This document shows positions 37,512 through 45,769 of a DNA stretch of 64,000 bases, piece after piece. Every line of letters starts with the position of its first letter. The stretch's first letter is position 1. The position numbers and the translations under genes are program-made. The DNA is from Rhodobacteraceae bacterium M382 (lineage in GTDB: Bacteria; Pseudomonadota; Alphaproteobacteria; Rhodobacterales; Rhodobacteraceae), in NCBI GenBank assembly GCA_025141015.1, contig CP081098.1, positions 1 through 64,000 of the forward strand, written 5' to 3'. The notes beneath the pieces were generated by a model, which was not told the origin of the DNA, did no database searches, and worked only from the letters and a program-made list of their open reading frames with translations.

Positions 37512-39515
37512 GTGGGGCAAAAAGTGGAAACCTTTCTGAGATTTATACCTGCCTTGGGTCTTTTTGGACTTTTGGCCTGCTCTACGATTTTGTTGGTGCG
37601 CATCGCGACAGTCTATGTGTCCGGCCGCGTTCACCGCATCCGAGCATCAGCGGAACTCATTGGCCTTCTGGTGGTTCTCGACATCACAATCGGCCCCGGG
37701 CTTCGCTTCCTCGGAGCTGACTCTCTTGTCGCGCCTGTGGAGAGAGCGGTTCTTGCTGCGACGGCCATCGGTATTGCCTTTCTGTTGAACGGTGTGGTTC
37801 GCGTCGTCCTTTGGGACGGTCTGCTCTCGGATCACGGCCAGAGGAAGGTCCCGGTCATTGTCACCGGAAGCGTCGGGGTTTCGATCTACCTTGCAGCCAT
37901 CTTGCTGGTGATGCACTTCGTGTACGATGAACCAGTCGGCGGTCTGTTAGCCACATCCGGCGTGGCGGCTCTGGTGCTTGGCTTCGCAGCACAATCGACG
38001 CTCAAGGAGGTCTTCTCTGGCGTTGCTCTCAATGCCACCCAGGCTTTGCGTATCGGCGACTATGTCGAGATCGACGGAGTGTATGGTCAGGTCCACGAGA
38101 TCAACTGGCGTTCGATCTCGGTAAAGAACCCGCACACCAACTCTCTCTATATCTTTCCCAACAGTGGCGTCGCTGACCGAACCATTCTGAACTTCAGCGA
38201 ACCTACCAGTCGGTTTCGGTACTTCCTGACTTTCACTTTGGAACTGTCATCTCCTCCGGAGCTCGCCATCCGCGCAATCGCAAGGGAGCTTGAGAATTCA
38301 AGGTTCGTACGCCGCGACCCGAAACCCGACTTCAATATGCTCGGATATACGAGCAAGGGGATTGAAGTGAGGGTTCGGTGGCACTTCGATGATGACGACC
38401 ATTGGTGGGATGCCCAGAATGAGATGGTGATGGCCATCTGGAGTGCGATGAGGAAGCATCGGCTGCGCATCGCGATCAACAGACATTGGCTGGGTACTGG
38501 CGACGAGTGGGAGAATCTGGCCCAGACTGGTCCTGCTGATTTCGGGACAGATAAGATCGCTGAACAGATTGGGAAGTCAGAAATCTTCGCGGAGTGCCCG
38601 GAAGAAGATCTGTCCCAGTTGGCCGATGCCGGCAGGGTTCTGTCGCTCAACCCACCGGCTTGCTTCTATCAGCCGGGGGAGCCGTCTGATGGGCTCTATT
38701 TCGTCCTTAGCGGGAATGTCGCGCTTTATCAGCCCATAGACGAAAAGAAATTGAACGAAATCAAGATCGAAGACTGTCAGGAAGGCCAGATCTTTGGCTT
38801 GCAAAGTTTTCTGGAGTCGTTGCCCAGAAACTACCTCGCGCAGGCTGAACAATACTCAGTGGTTGCTCATATTCCTGACGAGGCCGTCCGAAAGTTGATA
38901 TCCGATCATCCTGAAGTCCAAGGCAAACTCCAGGACGATCTCGCTGCTCGCGCTCAGCAACGCGAAAAAGATGCAAAAGTCGCCCACAAAGAGCTTCTGG
39001 CAGCTCTGCATGCTGAAGAACGCAGCAAGCTTTCCGAAGAGCTACGACAGAACGTGGGAGAATTGCTGGAACGTCCGGCATTGCATCACTTCATGAGCCT
39101 TCTGTCATCCAAGGTTCGCCACGAAGATGTATTGAAGTCGACAATGGCGGGCGCTGCCATCATCGCTGCTTGCCGGGGCGATGTTGATGAGACTGAGGAA
39201 CAGTTTCTCAACAGAACGATGGCCGAGGCAGACTTGCTCAGACATATGAATATTGATCACGCAATGGAGTTGTTTCGCGATTTTGCGGCCGCAGAAGATG
39301 TTCTGGACCGTGATGGTCAAGTTTTCGCTATGCTCGACCGGGCAAGCGAGATGAAGGGCGGACCACAAATCGCCCACGCGATTGCCGTCGGGATGACGGG
39401 TGTTCATGGAACCCCGAACCAGAAGGAATGCGAGGCGCTTGTGGAAATCTCGAAACGGCTCGACCTGGAGGCGCCAAAATGGGCACTAAACGTCGAGGGA
39501 GAGCAGAATGGGTGA
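37512..39515 (+). CDS. MscS-type channel fused to cyclic-nucleotide-binding and TerB-like domains
   Basis: This 667-residue inner-membrane protein starts at GTG 37512 after GTTCTTGGG. Four or five helices (about 5-140) lead to the MscS core (about 143-230: GVAALVLGFAAQSTLKEVF, RIGDYVEIDGVYGQVHEINW, FPNSGVADRTILNFSEP). A cyclic-nucleotide-binding domain follows (about 350-470: FYQPGEPSDGLYFVLSGNVA, EGQIFGLQSFLE). A helical linker and a TerB-like domain (about 525-660: GAAIIAACRGDVDETEEQFL) end it. MscS channels release solutes on membrane tension; a nucleotide domain suggests chemical gating. A TerB addition is unusual. It heads the operon and overlaps the next gene by 8 bp. Confidence 0.88.
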   Translation: MGQKVETFLRFIPALGLFGLLACSTILLVRIATVYVSGRVHRIRASAELIGLLVVLDITIGPGLRFLGADSLVAPVERAVLAATAIGIAFLLNGVVRVVLWDGLLSDHGQRKVPVIVTGSVGVSIYLAAILLVMHFVYDEPVGGLLATSGVAALVLGFAAQSTLKEVFSGVALNATQALRIGDYVEIDGVYGQVHEINWRSISVKNPHTNSLYIFPNSGVADRTILNFSEPTSRFRYFLTFTLELSSPPELAIRAIARELENSRFVRRDPKPDFNMLGYTSKGIEVRVRWHFDDDDHWWDAQNEMVMAIWSAMRKHRLRIAINRHWLGTGDEWENLAQTGPADFGTDKIAEQIGKSEIFAECPEEDLSQLADAGRVLSLNPPACFYQPGEPSDGLYFVLSGNVALYQPIDEKKLNEIKIEDCQEGQIFGLQSFLESLPRNYLAQAEQYSVVAHIPDEAVRKLISDHPEVQGKLQDDLAARAQQREKDAKVAHKELLAALHAEERSKLSEELRQNVGELLERPALHHFMSLLSSKVRHEDVLKSTMAGAAIIAACRGDVDETEEQFLNRTMAEADLLRHMNIDHAMELFRDFAAAEDVLDRDGQVFAMLDRASEMKGGPQIAHAIAVGMTGVHGTPNQKECEALVEISKRLDLEAPKWALNVEGEQNG

Positions 39516-41244
39516 CGGAGTCGCAAAATCAGGGTTTGTCTTCACAATTGGTCTTACAGGGCACCGTGACATTCATCCTGAAGCCGTTGCCGACATACGC
39601 GCGGCGCTAAAAAATGAACTCGAGGCTATGCGGGAGCGGTTTGAAGCCCTTCCGGTTGAGCTTGTCACTGGATTGGCTCAGGGCGCCGATACACTCGCCA
39701 CCGAGGTTGCGCTTGAGATCGGATTGCCCGTGCGCGCGGTTCTACCGATGCCCCGCGCGCTCTACGAGGCTGACTTTGAGGGCGAAGCCCATTCCAACCT
39801 AATCAGACTTTTGGATGACGCACGCGTGAAAGTGCAGGAGTTACCACTCCCTCACGGAACCGAGGCGGACGACTGCAAGGAGGGCGCGGCTCGTGATGCC
39901 CTATACGCGCGGCTCATGGATTACCTTGTCAGGCGTTCGAATGTCCTGGTTGCTCTTTGGGATGGAGAGGTGACGGGTCTGACTGGTGGATCGTCCGACG
40001 TTGTCGTTCGCTACCTCTCTGGTTCAGAGCCGCAGGCACGGCAAGCCCGCAAACTCGAAGCGGTTGTCGACGCCGGGTTGGCTGATGATCGGTCCGACCT
40101 CGCGATTTGGATCGAAGCCCCCAGGCAGACGGATGAGGTTGAACAGGGCGACGTTCAGACAAATTACCTGGTACAGGCGGGTGCTACGGGCCTTATCTGC
40201 CGCCTGCCGGATATCCCTGATTTCGTAAAGGAGCGTTGGCGCGAGTTTGACCAGTATGCCTTCGAGCGGGACACAGAAATCGGCACCGATCTGACCGCCT
40301 ATCCGATCTCTGCACCCGATGATGTCAAGATATCAGAGGTCGCCTCGTCGATCGACGTGGATTTCGTACGTGCGGATCAACTTGCCCTCGCAAATCAACG
40401 TCAATCGGATCGTCTCTTTAAGCTCTTCGGGCTCATGGCAGCCCTGATGGGGCTGACATTTCTGCTCTATGCGAAGATTGCCGCACTGAAACTGTTTCTC
40501 ATCGCTTATGTGGCTCTCTTCGCAGGAGGTTTCTTTATTTTTGCCGTCGGCTCAAGGCGCGGGTGGTTTGGACGTCACCTCGCTTTCCGCGCGCTGGCCG
40601 AGGCACTCCGCATCCGATTCTTCCTTGTCTTGTCCGGAGGTGGTGCAACAGGCCAGACGCGGCGCCTCTTGCGACTGACTGGTATCGAGCGTTTCAAGGG
40701 CTTTGGATGGATTGGCGATGCAATCCGATGCACAGAACCATTGACCTACGAAAGCACAGTGCACGCAAAAGAAAGAGTTGCGGCAGTTTCGGAAAGGTGG
40801 GTCAAGGATCAAGCGGCCTACTTCTCGCGAAAGCATCATCAGTTACATGCTGAGCACGAGCGTCTTGAAACAGTAAAGAAGTATCTGTTTCTCGCAGCGT
40901 TTCTCGGTGCCGTCTCGCTGCTCTTCTTCAAGAAGTCACTCTACGGTTTCCATATCGGCGACCTCGATGGCAAGACCCTTGTGGTCTTCCTCATGGGCCT
41001 CTTGCCGCTTTGGCTTGCCGTTTGGGAAATCTACCAAACGAAAATGGCAATACGTGAGTTGCTTTGGCAGTACGCAAACCAGGGAGAGTTGTTCGAGCTT
41101 GCTGAGCGGCGTCTCGCAGCCATTTCCGATCCCGTCCATGCGCAGGATGTGATCTCGGATTTAGCCGAACGTTCGCTCATGGACGTGGTCCAGTGGAGCA
41201 CACACCGCTACCACCGTGAACACGAACCGCCGTCTGCCGGATGA
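39508..41244 (+). CDS. SLOG-like domain protein with membrane helices (SLATT-like)
   Basis: The 578-residue protein has an N-terminal Rossmann-like SLOG-type domain (about 10-260): FTIGLTGHRDIHPEAV, LVTGLAQGADTLATEVALEI and NVLVALWDGEVTGLTGGSSD. Two helix pairs follow (about 303-347 and 458-508), then a helical C-terminus (MAIRELLWQYANQGELFELA). SLOG domains bind or make nucleotide-derived ligands, and SLATT is a two-helix membrane effector predicted to form pores in conflict systems (Burroughs and colleagues). The combination fits a nucleotide-sensing membrane effector. Overlap with both neighbours (8 and 4 bp) shows tight co-translation. The SLATT assignment is less certain than the SLOG one. 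Confidence 0.75.
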   Translation: MGDGVAKSGFVFTIGLTGHRDIHPEAVADIRAALKNELEAMRERFEALPVELVTGLAQGADTLATEVALEIGLPVRAVLPMPRALYEADFEGEAHSNLIRLLDDARVKVQELPLPHGTEADDCKEGAARDALYARLMDYLVRRSNVLVALWDGEVTGLTGGSSDVVVRYLSGSEPQARQARKLEAVVDAGLADDRSDLAIWIEAPRQTDEVEQGDVQTNYLVQAGATGLICRLPDIPDFVKERWREFDQYAFERDTEIGTDLTAYPISAPDDVKISEVASSIDVDFVRADQLALANQRQSDRLFKLFGLMAALMGLTFLLYAKIAALKLFLIAYVALFAGGFFIFAVGSRRGWFGRHLAFRALAEALRIRFFLVLSGGGATGQTRRLLRLTGIERFKGFGWIGDAIRCTEPLTYESTVHAKERVAAVSERWVKDQAAYFSRKHHQLHAEHERLETVKKYLFLAAFLGAVSLLFFKKSLYGFHIGDLDGKTLVVFLMGLLPLWLAVWEIYQTKMAIRELLWQYANQGELFELAERRLAAISDPVHAQDVISDLAERSLMDVVQWSTHRYHREHEPPSAG

Positions 41245-42737
41245 TGAAGAAAGTGGAACATAGCAGCGATTTCAAAGCACAACTTTCAAAGTTGCGCCAC
41301 GACCTTCGTACACCTGTCGGACACATCATCGGCTATGCCGAGATGATTGAGGAGGATCTGCCGCCTGATCTCCTGAAGACATTTTCGGGAGACCTGCAAG
41401 CAATCCAGAATGCAGGTCACAAAATGCTTGCCCTAATAGAAGATTTCCTAGGCGCTTCGACGGCCTCACCTGAAGAGGTCAATGTTGGTGACGCTCAGTT
41501 TCAGTTTCGAATGCAACTCAACCACATAAACGGTTATTCGGAAATGATCTTCGAGGAGGCAACAGACCTCGACGAAGCTGAGTTCATATCTGACCTGGGA
41601 AATATCTCCGAAGCGGGGCGAGCGGCGCTAAGTCTCGTAGATGCCATCCCGCAACGTTTGCTCGAGAAAAACACCAACAAAAAAACTGCCCCGAAGAAAG
41701 AAGACAAACACTCTCCGCAACAAGACATTTCGATAATCAACAGTCAAATCGGTCAAGGGGGCGAACTTTTGCTGGTAGACGACGACCCGTCAAACCGCGA
41801 GCTGTTAAGACGGCGGGTCAAACGCATGGGATACTCGGCGCGGACGGTATCCAGCGGAGAGGAGGCCCTTGCCATCCTCGAAACCGATCGATTTGACCTT
41901 GTCCTGCTTGATTACATGATGCCCGGCCTGTCTGGCCTTGAAACTCTGCAACGAATGAAGGCGTCTTCTCGCCTGCGCACGATCCCGGTGATTATGCTAT
42001 CTGCATCTGACGACATTGAAATGATGGTCGACTGTATCCTTCAGGGTGCCGAAGACTACATTTTCAAGCCGTTCAATCCGATCTTGCTTCAAGCGCGGAT
42101 CAGTGCATGTCTTGAAAAGGTTCGTCTGCGTCAGAACATCTCAAAGCAATTCCGTATTTTTATCTCTTCACCCGGCGACGTCATTCCCGAACGACGCGTC
42201 GCCAAATCTGTTATCGGGCGTCTTAACGAGGAGTTCTTTGGACGTGCCTATCTGATCCCGATCCTCTGGGAAGAGGAACCCATGCTGGCTTCTGAAACTT
42301 TCCAGGCTCAGATCCACCCACCGCATGAGACGGAAATCTACGTTGGTATTCTTTGGTCTCGCATCGGCTCGCCTCTACCCGATACGATCCTGAGGCCCGA
42401 CGGGACCCGATACGAATCTGGTACGGCATTTGAATTCGAGGACGCCTTAGGCGGTTTCAAGCAGCAGGGCTCTCCAGAGATGCTTCTCTACAGAAAGCAG
42501 GGGGCACCGACGTTGTCGCTCGAGGATCGTGAGGTTATTCTCGATAGACTCGATCAGATCGACAAGCTCAGCCAGTATCTCGATCGCTGGCTGATTGGCG
42601 ATGACGGTTCTTATATCGGCGCATTTCACATGTTTGAAACCGAGGAACAGCTCGACACGATGCTCGAGATGCATCTGCGAAAACTCGTTGAAGCTCGGCT
42701 GGCACAGGATGAATCGGTGCACACAGACGCAGCCTGA
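41241..42737 (+). CDS. HisKA-like, receiver and DUF4062 signalling protein without kinase domain
   Basis: The 498-residue soluble protein starts at ATG 41241, overlapping the previous stop. Residues about 12-70 look like a HisKA dimerisation domain with the H-box LRHDLRTPVGHIIGYAEM. A degenerate second copy (about 88-150, FRMQLNHINGYSEMIFEE) lacks the His. No HATPase follows. A receiver domain (about 172-290) has LLVDDDPSN, the phospho-Asp in LVLLDYMMPG and the Lys in IFKPFNP. The C-terminus (about 300-470) is DUF4062-like: FRIFISSPGDVIPERRVA and YVGILWSRIGSPLPD. DUF4062 is usually the head of NACHT/STAND NTPases. Phosphate would have to come from another kinase, such as the one at 46724. Confidence 0.82.
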   Translation: MMKKVEHSSDFKAQLSKLRHDLRTPVGHIIGYAEMIEEDLPPDLLKTFSGDLQAIQNAGHKMLALIEDFLGASTASPEEVNVGDAQFQFRMQLNHINGYSEMIFEEATDLDEAEFISDLGNISEAGRAALSLVDAIPQRLLEKNTNKKTAPKKEDKHSPQQDISIINSQIGQGGELLLVDDDPSNRELLRRRVKRMGYSARTVSSGEEALAILETDRFDLVLLDYMMPGLSGLETLQRMKASSRLRTIPVIMLSASDDIEMMVDCILQGAEDYIFKPFNPILLQARISACLEKVRLRQNISKQFRIFISSPGDVIPERRVAKSVIGRLNEEFFGRAYLIPILWEEEPMLASETFQAQIHPPHETEIYVGILWSRIGSPLPDTILRPDGTRYESGTAFEFEDALGGFKQQGSPEMLLYRKQGAPTLSLEDREVILDRLDQIDKLSQYLDRWLIGDDGSYIGAFHMFETEEQLDTMLEMHLRKLVEARLAQDESVHTDAA

Positions 42738-42785
42738 GTCTGCGTACCGAGGATCCGGTGAGGAAGAAAAGGAAGGGAAGACAAA

Positions 42786-43151
42786 ATGGCAAAAATTCTT
42801 CTGGTTGAAGACAATGAGATGAACCGAGACATGCTGTCTCGCAGACTCAAGAAGAAAGGCTACGAAGTCGTGATGGCATTTGACGGCCAGCGCGGTGTCG
42901 AGATGGCCTCAGAAGAAAGCCCCGACATAATACTGCTCGACATGAGCCTTCCGGTGATGGATGGCTGGGACGCTGCACGGCACCTCAAAGCCAGCGACCA
43001 AACAAAGAGCATACCGATTATCGCGCTGACAGCACATGCTATGGCTGGTGATCGAGACAAAGCCCTGGGTGCCGGCTGCGATGATTATGACACCAAGCCG
43101 GTCGACTTAAAGCGACTTCTAGAAAAGATTGAAGGTTGGCTTAACGCGTGA
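42786..43151 (+). CDS. Single-domain response regulator (DivK/CheY-like)
   Basis: The 121-residue protein is only a receiver: ILLVEDNEMNRDMLSRRL with the acidic pair, phospho-Asp in DIILLDMSLPVMDGW, the switch Thr in IALTAHA and the Lys in DTKPVDLKRLL. There is no output domain, so it acts by protein contact or as phosphate shuttle in a relay. A GGAAGGGAAGAC leader precedes ATG 42786. It lies 48 bp after the DUF4062 gene. Confidence 0.93.
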   Translation: MAKILLVEDNEMNRDMLSRRLKKKGYEVVMAFDGQRGVEMASEESPDIILLDMSLPVMDGWDAARHLKASDQTKSIPIIALTAHAMAGDRDKALGAGCDDYDTKPVDLKRLLEKIEGWLNA

Positions 43152-43194
43152 TGATGCACGGTACTCATATCCGCAAGCTCTGGCAGTTCGTCTG

Positions 43195-44445
43195 ATGGCG
43201 AACATTGATCTGCTCTGGGTCATTTTTGCCAGTGCGCTGGTCTTCCTGATGCAGGGTGGTTTCTTGTGCCTTGAGAGCGGGATGACCCGCTCAAAAAACA
43301 GCATCAACGTCGCCATCAAGAACCTCGCAGATTTCTGTCTGTCCACGCTGGTTTTCTGGGCTCTCGGCTTCGGGCTGATGTTCGGGCTGAGTTATCAGGG
43401 ATGGATCGGATCGGACCTGTTCGCGATCGACTTTGCGAAGGCGTCCCCGTCTCTTGCTGTCTTCTTCCTATTCCAGGTGATGTTTTGTGGTGCCGCGGTC
43501 ACGATCCTCTCTGGGATCGTCGCAGAGCGGATGAAGTTCGGGGCCTATCTCTTTGTCGCGGTGATCGTGTCCGGGCTTCTCTATCCCATTGCGGGCCATT
43601 GGAGTTGGGCCGGCCTTGACGGCGCTGGCGGGTCAGGCTGGCTTGCGGATTTGGGGTTTGTGGATTTTGCCGGGTCGACGGTGGTTCACAGTGTTGGCGG
43701 CTGGGCGGGGCTCGCGCTCGTCTTGATTATCGGCCCGCGCCTGGGGCGCTTTGATGACGGCTCGGGCGCACAGACCATCACCCCGTCGAACATGCCCACC
43801 GCCACGCTTGGCGCTCTTCTGCTTTTCATCGGCTGGCTTGGTTTCAATGGTGGCAGCACATTGGTGCTGGATGACACCGTGCCGTCGATCCTGATCAACA
43901 CGGTCGTTGGGGGATGTGTCGGTGCCATTTCGGCCGGAGGTCTGCGATATGCGGTCAACCAGCGGCTCGACGTGGATCAGTTCATCAATGGCGCACTGGG
44001 CGGGTTAGTCGCCGTTACCGCGAATTGTTTCGCCGTCTCGACAGGGTCCGCCGCCCTGATTGGCCTGGTTGGTGGCATGATTGTCGTCTTTGTCAGCCAG
44101 GTCCTTGAGGTGTTGAAGATCGATGATGCGGTCGGCGCGATCCCTGTGCACCTGGGGGCCGGAATATGGGGCACTCTGGCAACCGGTCTCTACGGGGATC
44201 TGGATACACTTGGCACAGGCCTCAGCCGCCTCGAGCAGATCGGTGTTCAAGGTCTGGGCGTGCTTGTCTACGGCATCTGGACCTTTGGGATGGCCTTTCT
44301 GGTCTTCTCGGCCGGCAACGCAGCTTTCCGGTTCAGGGTGAGTGAAGCGGAAGAGATCGCCGGGCTCAATATCTCGGAACATGGGATGCAGCACGAAAGC
44401 GAGATGAAGAATGCACAAGGACATTCATTGGAGGGAGCTGGATGA
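43195..44445 (+). CDS. amt: Ammonium transporter Amt, copy 1
   Basis: The 416-residue membrane protein has eleven helices. It begins MANIDLLWVIFASALVFLMQ; ATG 43195 lacks a clear ribosome site, and an upstream in-frame TTG at 43129 would overlap the receiver gene. The conserved pore histidines are in VVHSVGGWAGLAL and AIPVHLGAGIWGTLATG. No PII gene (glnK) is next to it, although Amt and GlnK are usually paired. The middle part is 98% identical to copy 2. It is part of the signalling operon. Confidence 0.9.
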   Translation: MANIDLLWVIFASALVFLMQGGFLCLESGMTRSKNSINVAIKNLADFCLSTLVFWALGFGLMFGLSYQGWIGSDLFAIDFAKASPSLAVFFLFQVMFCGAAVTILSGIVAERMKFGAYLFVAVIVSGLLYPIAGHWSWAGLDGAGGSGWLADLGFVDFAGSTVVHSVGGWAGLALVLIIGPRLGRFDDGSGAQTITPSNMPTATLGALLLFIGWLGFNGGSTLVLDDTVPSILINTVVGGCVGAISAGGLRYAVNQRLDVDQFINGALGGLVAVTANCFAVSTGSAALIGLVGGMIVVFVSQVLEVLKIDDAVGAIPVHLGAGIWGTLATGLYGDLDTLGTGLSRLEQIGVQGLGVLVYGIWTFGMAFLVFSAGNAAFRFRVSEAEEIAGLNISEHGMQHESEMKNAQGHSLEGAG

Positions 44446-44509
44446 AGCACCTGCACGCTCGATATGTTCCAAATGCATCACTTCTGCATAGCACCTGCTT
44501 TTTCTGGGG

Positions 44510-45769
44510 GTGGATCAATTGATAGAGCAAATTGATCTTCTTTGGGTGGTCATCGCCAGTGCCTTATTGTTCTTGATGCAAGCGGGCTTTCTTTGCCTCG
44601 AAACGGGAATGACCCGTTCGAAGAACAACATCAACGTCGCGATCAAGAACTTCTGTGACTTCTGTGTCTCGGCCCTGGCATTCTGGCTCGTGGGCTTCGG
44701 ACTGATGTATGGCCTGAGTTATCAGGGATGGATCGGGTTGGATCTTTTCGCACTCGATTTTGCCAAGACCACCTCGTCTCTTGCCGTCTTCTTCCTGTTT
44801 CAGGTGATGTTGTGTGTGACATCGGTCACGATCCTTTCTGGAGTTGTCGCCGAGCGTATGAAGTTCGGGGCCTATCTCTTTGCCGCCGTTTTCGTGTCAG
44901 GGCTGCTCTACCCCATTGCAGGGCACTGGAGTTGGGCCTGGCGCGCAGCAGAAGGATCAGGTTGGCTTGCGGATTTGGGGTTTGTGGATTTTGCCGGGTC
45001 GACGGTGGTTCACAGTGTTGGCGGCTGGGCGGGGCTCGCGCTCGTCTTGATTATCGGCCCGCGCTTGGGGCGCTTTGATGACGGCTCGGGCGCACAGACC
45101 ATCACCCCGTCGAACATGCCCACCGCCACGCTTGGCGCTCTTCTGCTCTTCATTGGCTGGCTAGGCTTCAATGGTGGCAGCACCTTGGTGCTGGATGACA
45201 CCGTGCCGTCGACCCTGATCAACACGGTCGTTGGGGGATGTGTCGGTGCCATTTCGGCCGGAGGTCTGCGATATGCGGTCAACCAGCGGCTCGACGTGGA
45301 TCAGTTCATCAATGGCGCACTGGGCGGGCTTGTCGCCGTTACCGCGAATTGTTTCGCCGTCTCGACAGGGTCCGCCGCCCTGATTGGCCTGGTTGGTGGC
45401 ATGATTGTCGTCTTTGTCAGCCAGGTCCTTGAGGTGTTGAAGATCGATGATGCGGTCGGCGCGATCCCTGTGCACCTGGGGGCCGGAATATGGGGCACTC
45501 TGGCAACCGGTTTCTACGGGGATCTCGAAACCCTTGGAACAGGGCTCAGCCGCCTTGAACAGATCAGTGTTCAAGGTCTGGGCGTGCTTGTCTACGGCAT
45601 CTGGACCTTCGGCGTAGCCTTTCTGGTCTTCTCGGCTGGTAACGCTGTTTTCCGGTTCAGGGTGAGTGAGGAGGAAGAGATCGTCGGGCTCAATATCTCA
45701 GAGCTTGGGATTCATCAGGAGAGTGAGCTGCAGGATTCACAAGCAATACAAGATAGGACGCTTTCATGA
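44510..45769 (+). CDS. amt: Ammonium transporter Amt, copy 2
   Basis: The 419-residue protein starts at GTG 44510 after CTGGGGG. It has the same helices and pore histidines as copy 1. The first 145 residues differ clearly between the copies, while codons around 150-335 are nearly identical in DNA. The gap after copy 1 is 64 bp. The stop overlaps the next start (ATGA), so it is co-translated with the PilJ_N protein. Transport or sensing of ammonium is likely; some Amt proteins act as sensors for partner kinases, and a kinase lies in this operon. Confidence 0.93.
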   Translation: MDQLIEQIDLLWVVIASALLFLMQAGFLCLETGMTRSKNNINVAIKNFCDFCVSALAFWLVGFGLMYGLSYQGWIGLDLFALDFAKTTSSLAVFFLFQVMLCVTSVTILSGVVAERMKFGAYLFAAVFVSGLLYPIAGHWSWAWRAAEGSGWLADLGFVDFAGSTVVHSVGGWAGLALVLIIGPRLGRFDDGSGAQTITPSNMPTATLGALLLFIGWLGFNGGSTLVLDDTVPSTLINTVVGGCVGAISAGGLRYAVNQRLDVDQFINGALGGLVAVTANCFAVSTGSAALIGLVGGMIVVFVSQVLEVLKIDDAVGAIPVHLGAGIWGTLATGFYGDLETLGTGLSRLEQISVQGLGVLVYGIWTFGVAFLVFSAGNAVFRFRVSEEEEIVGLNISELGIHQESELQDSQAIQDRTLS

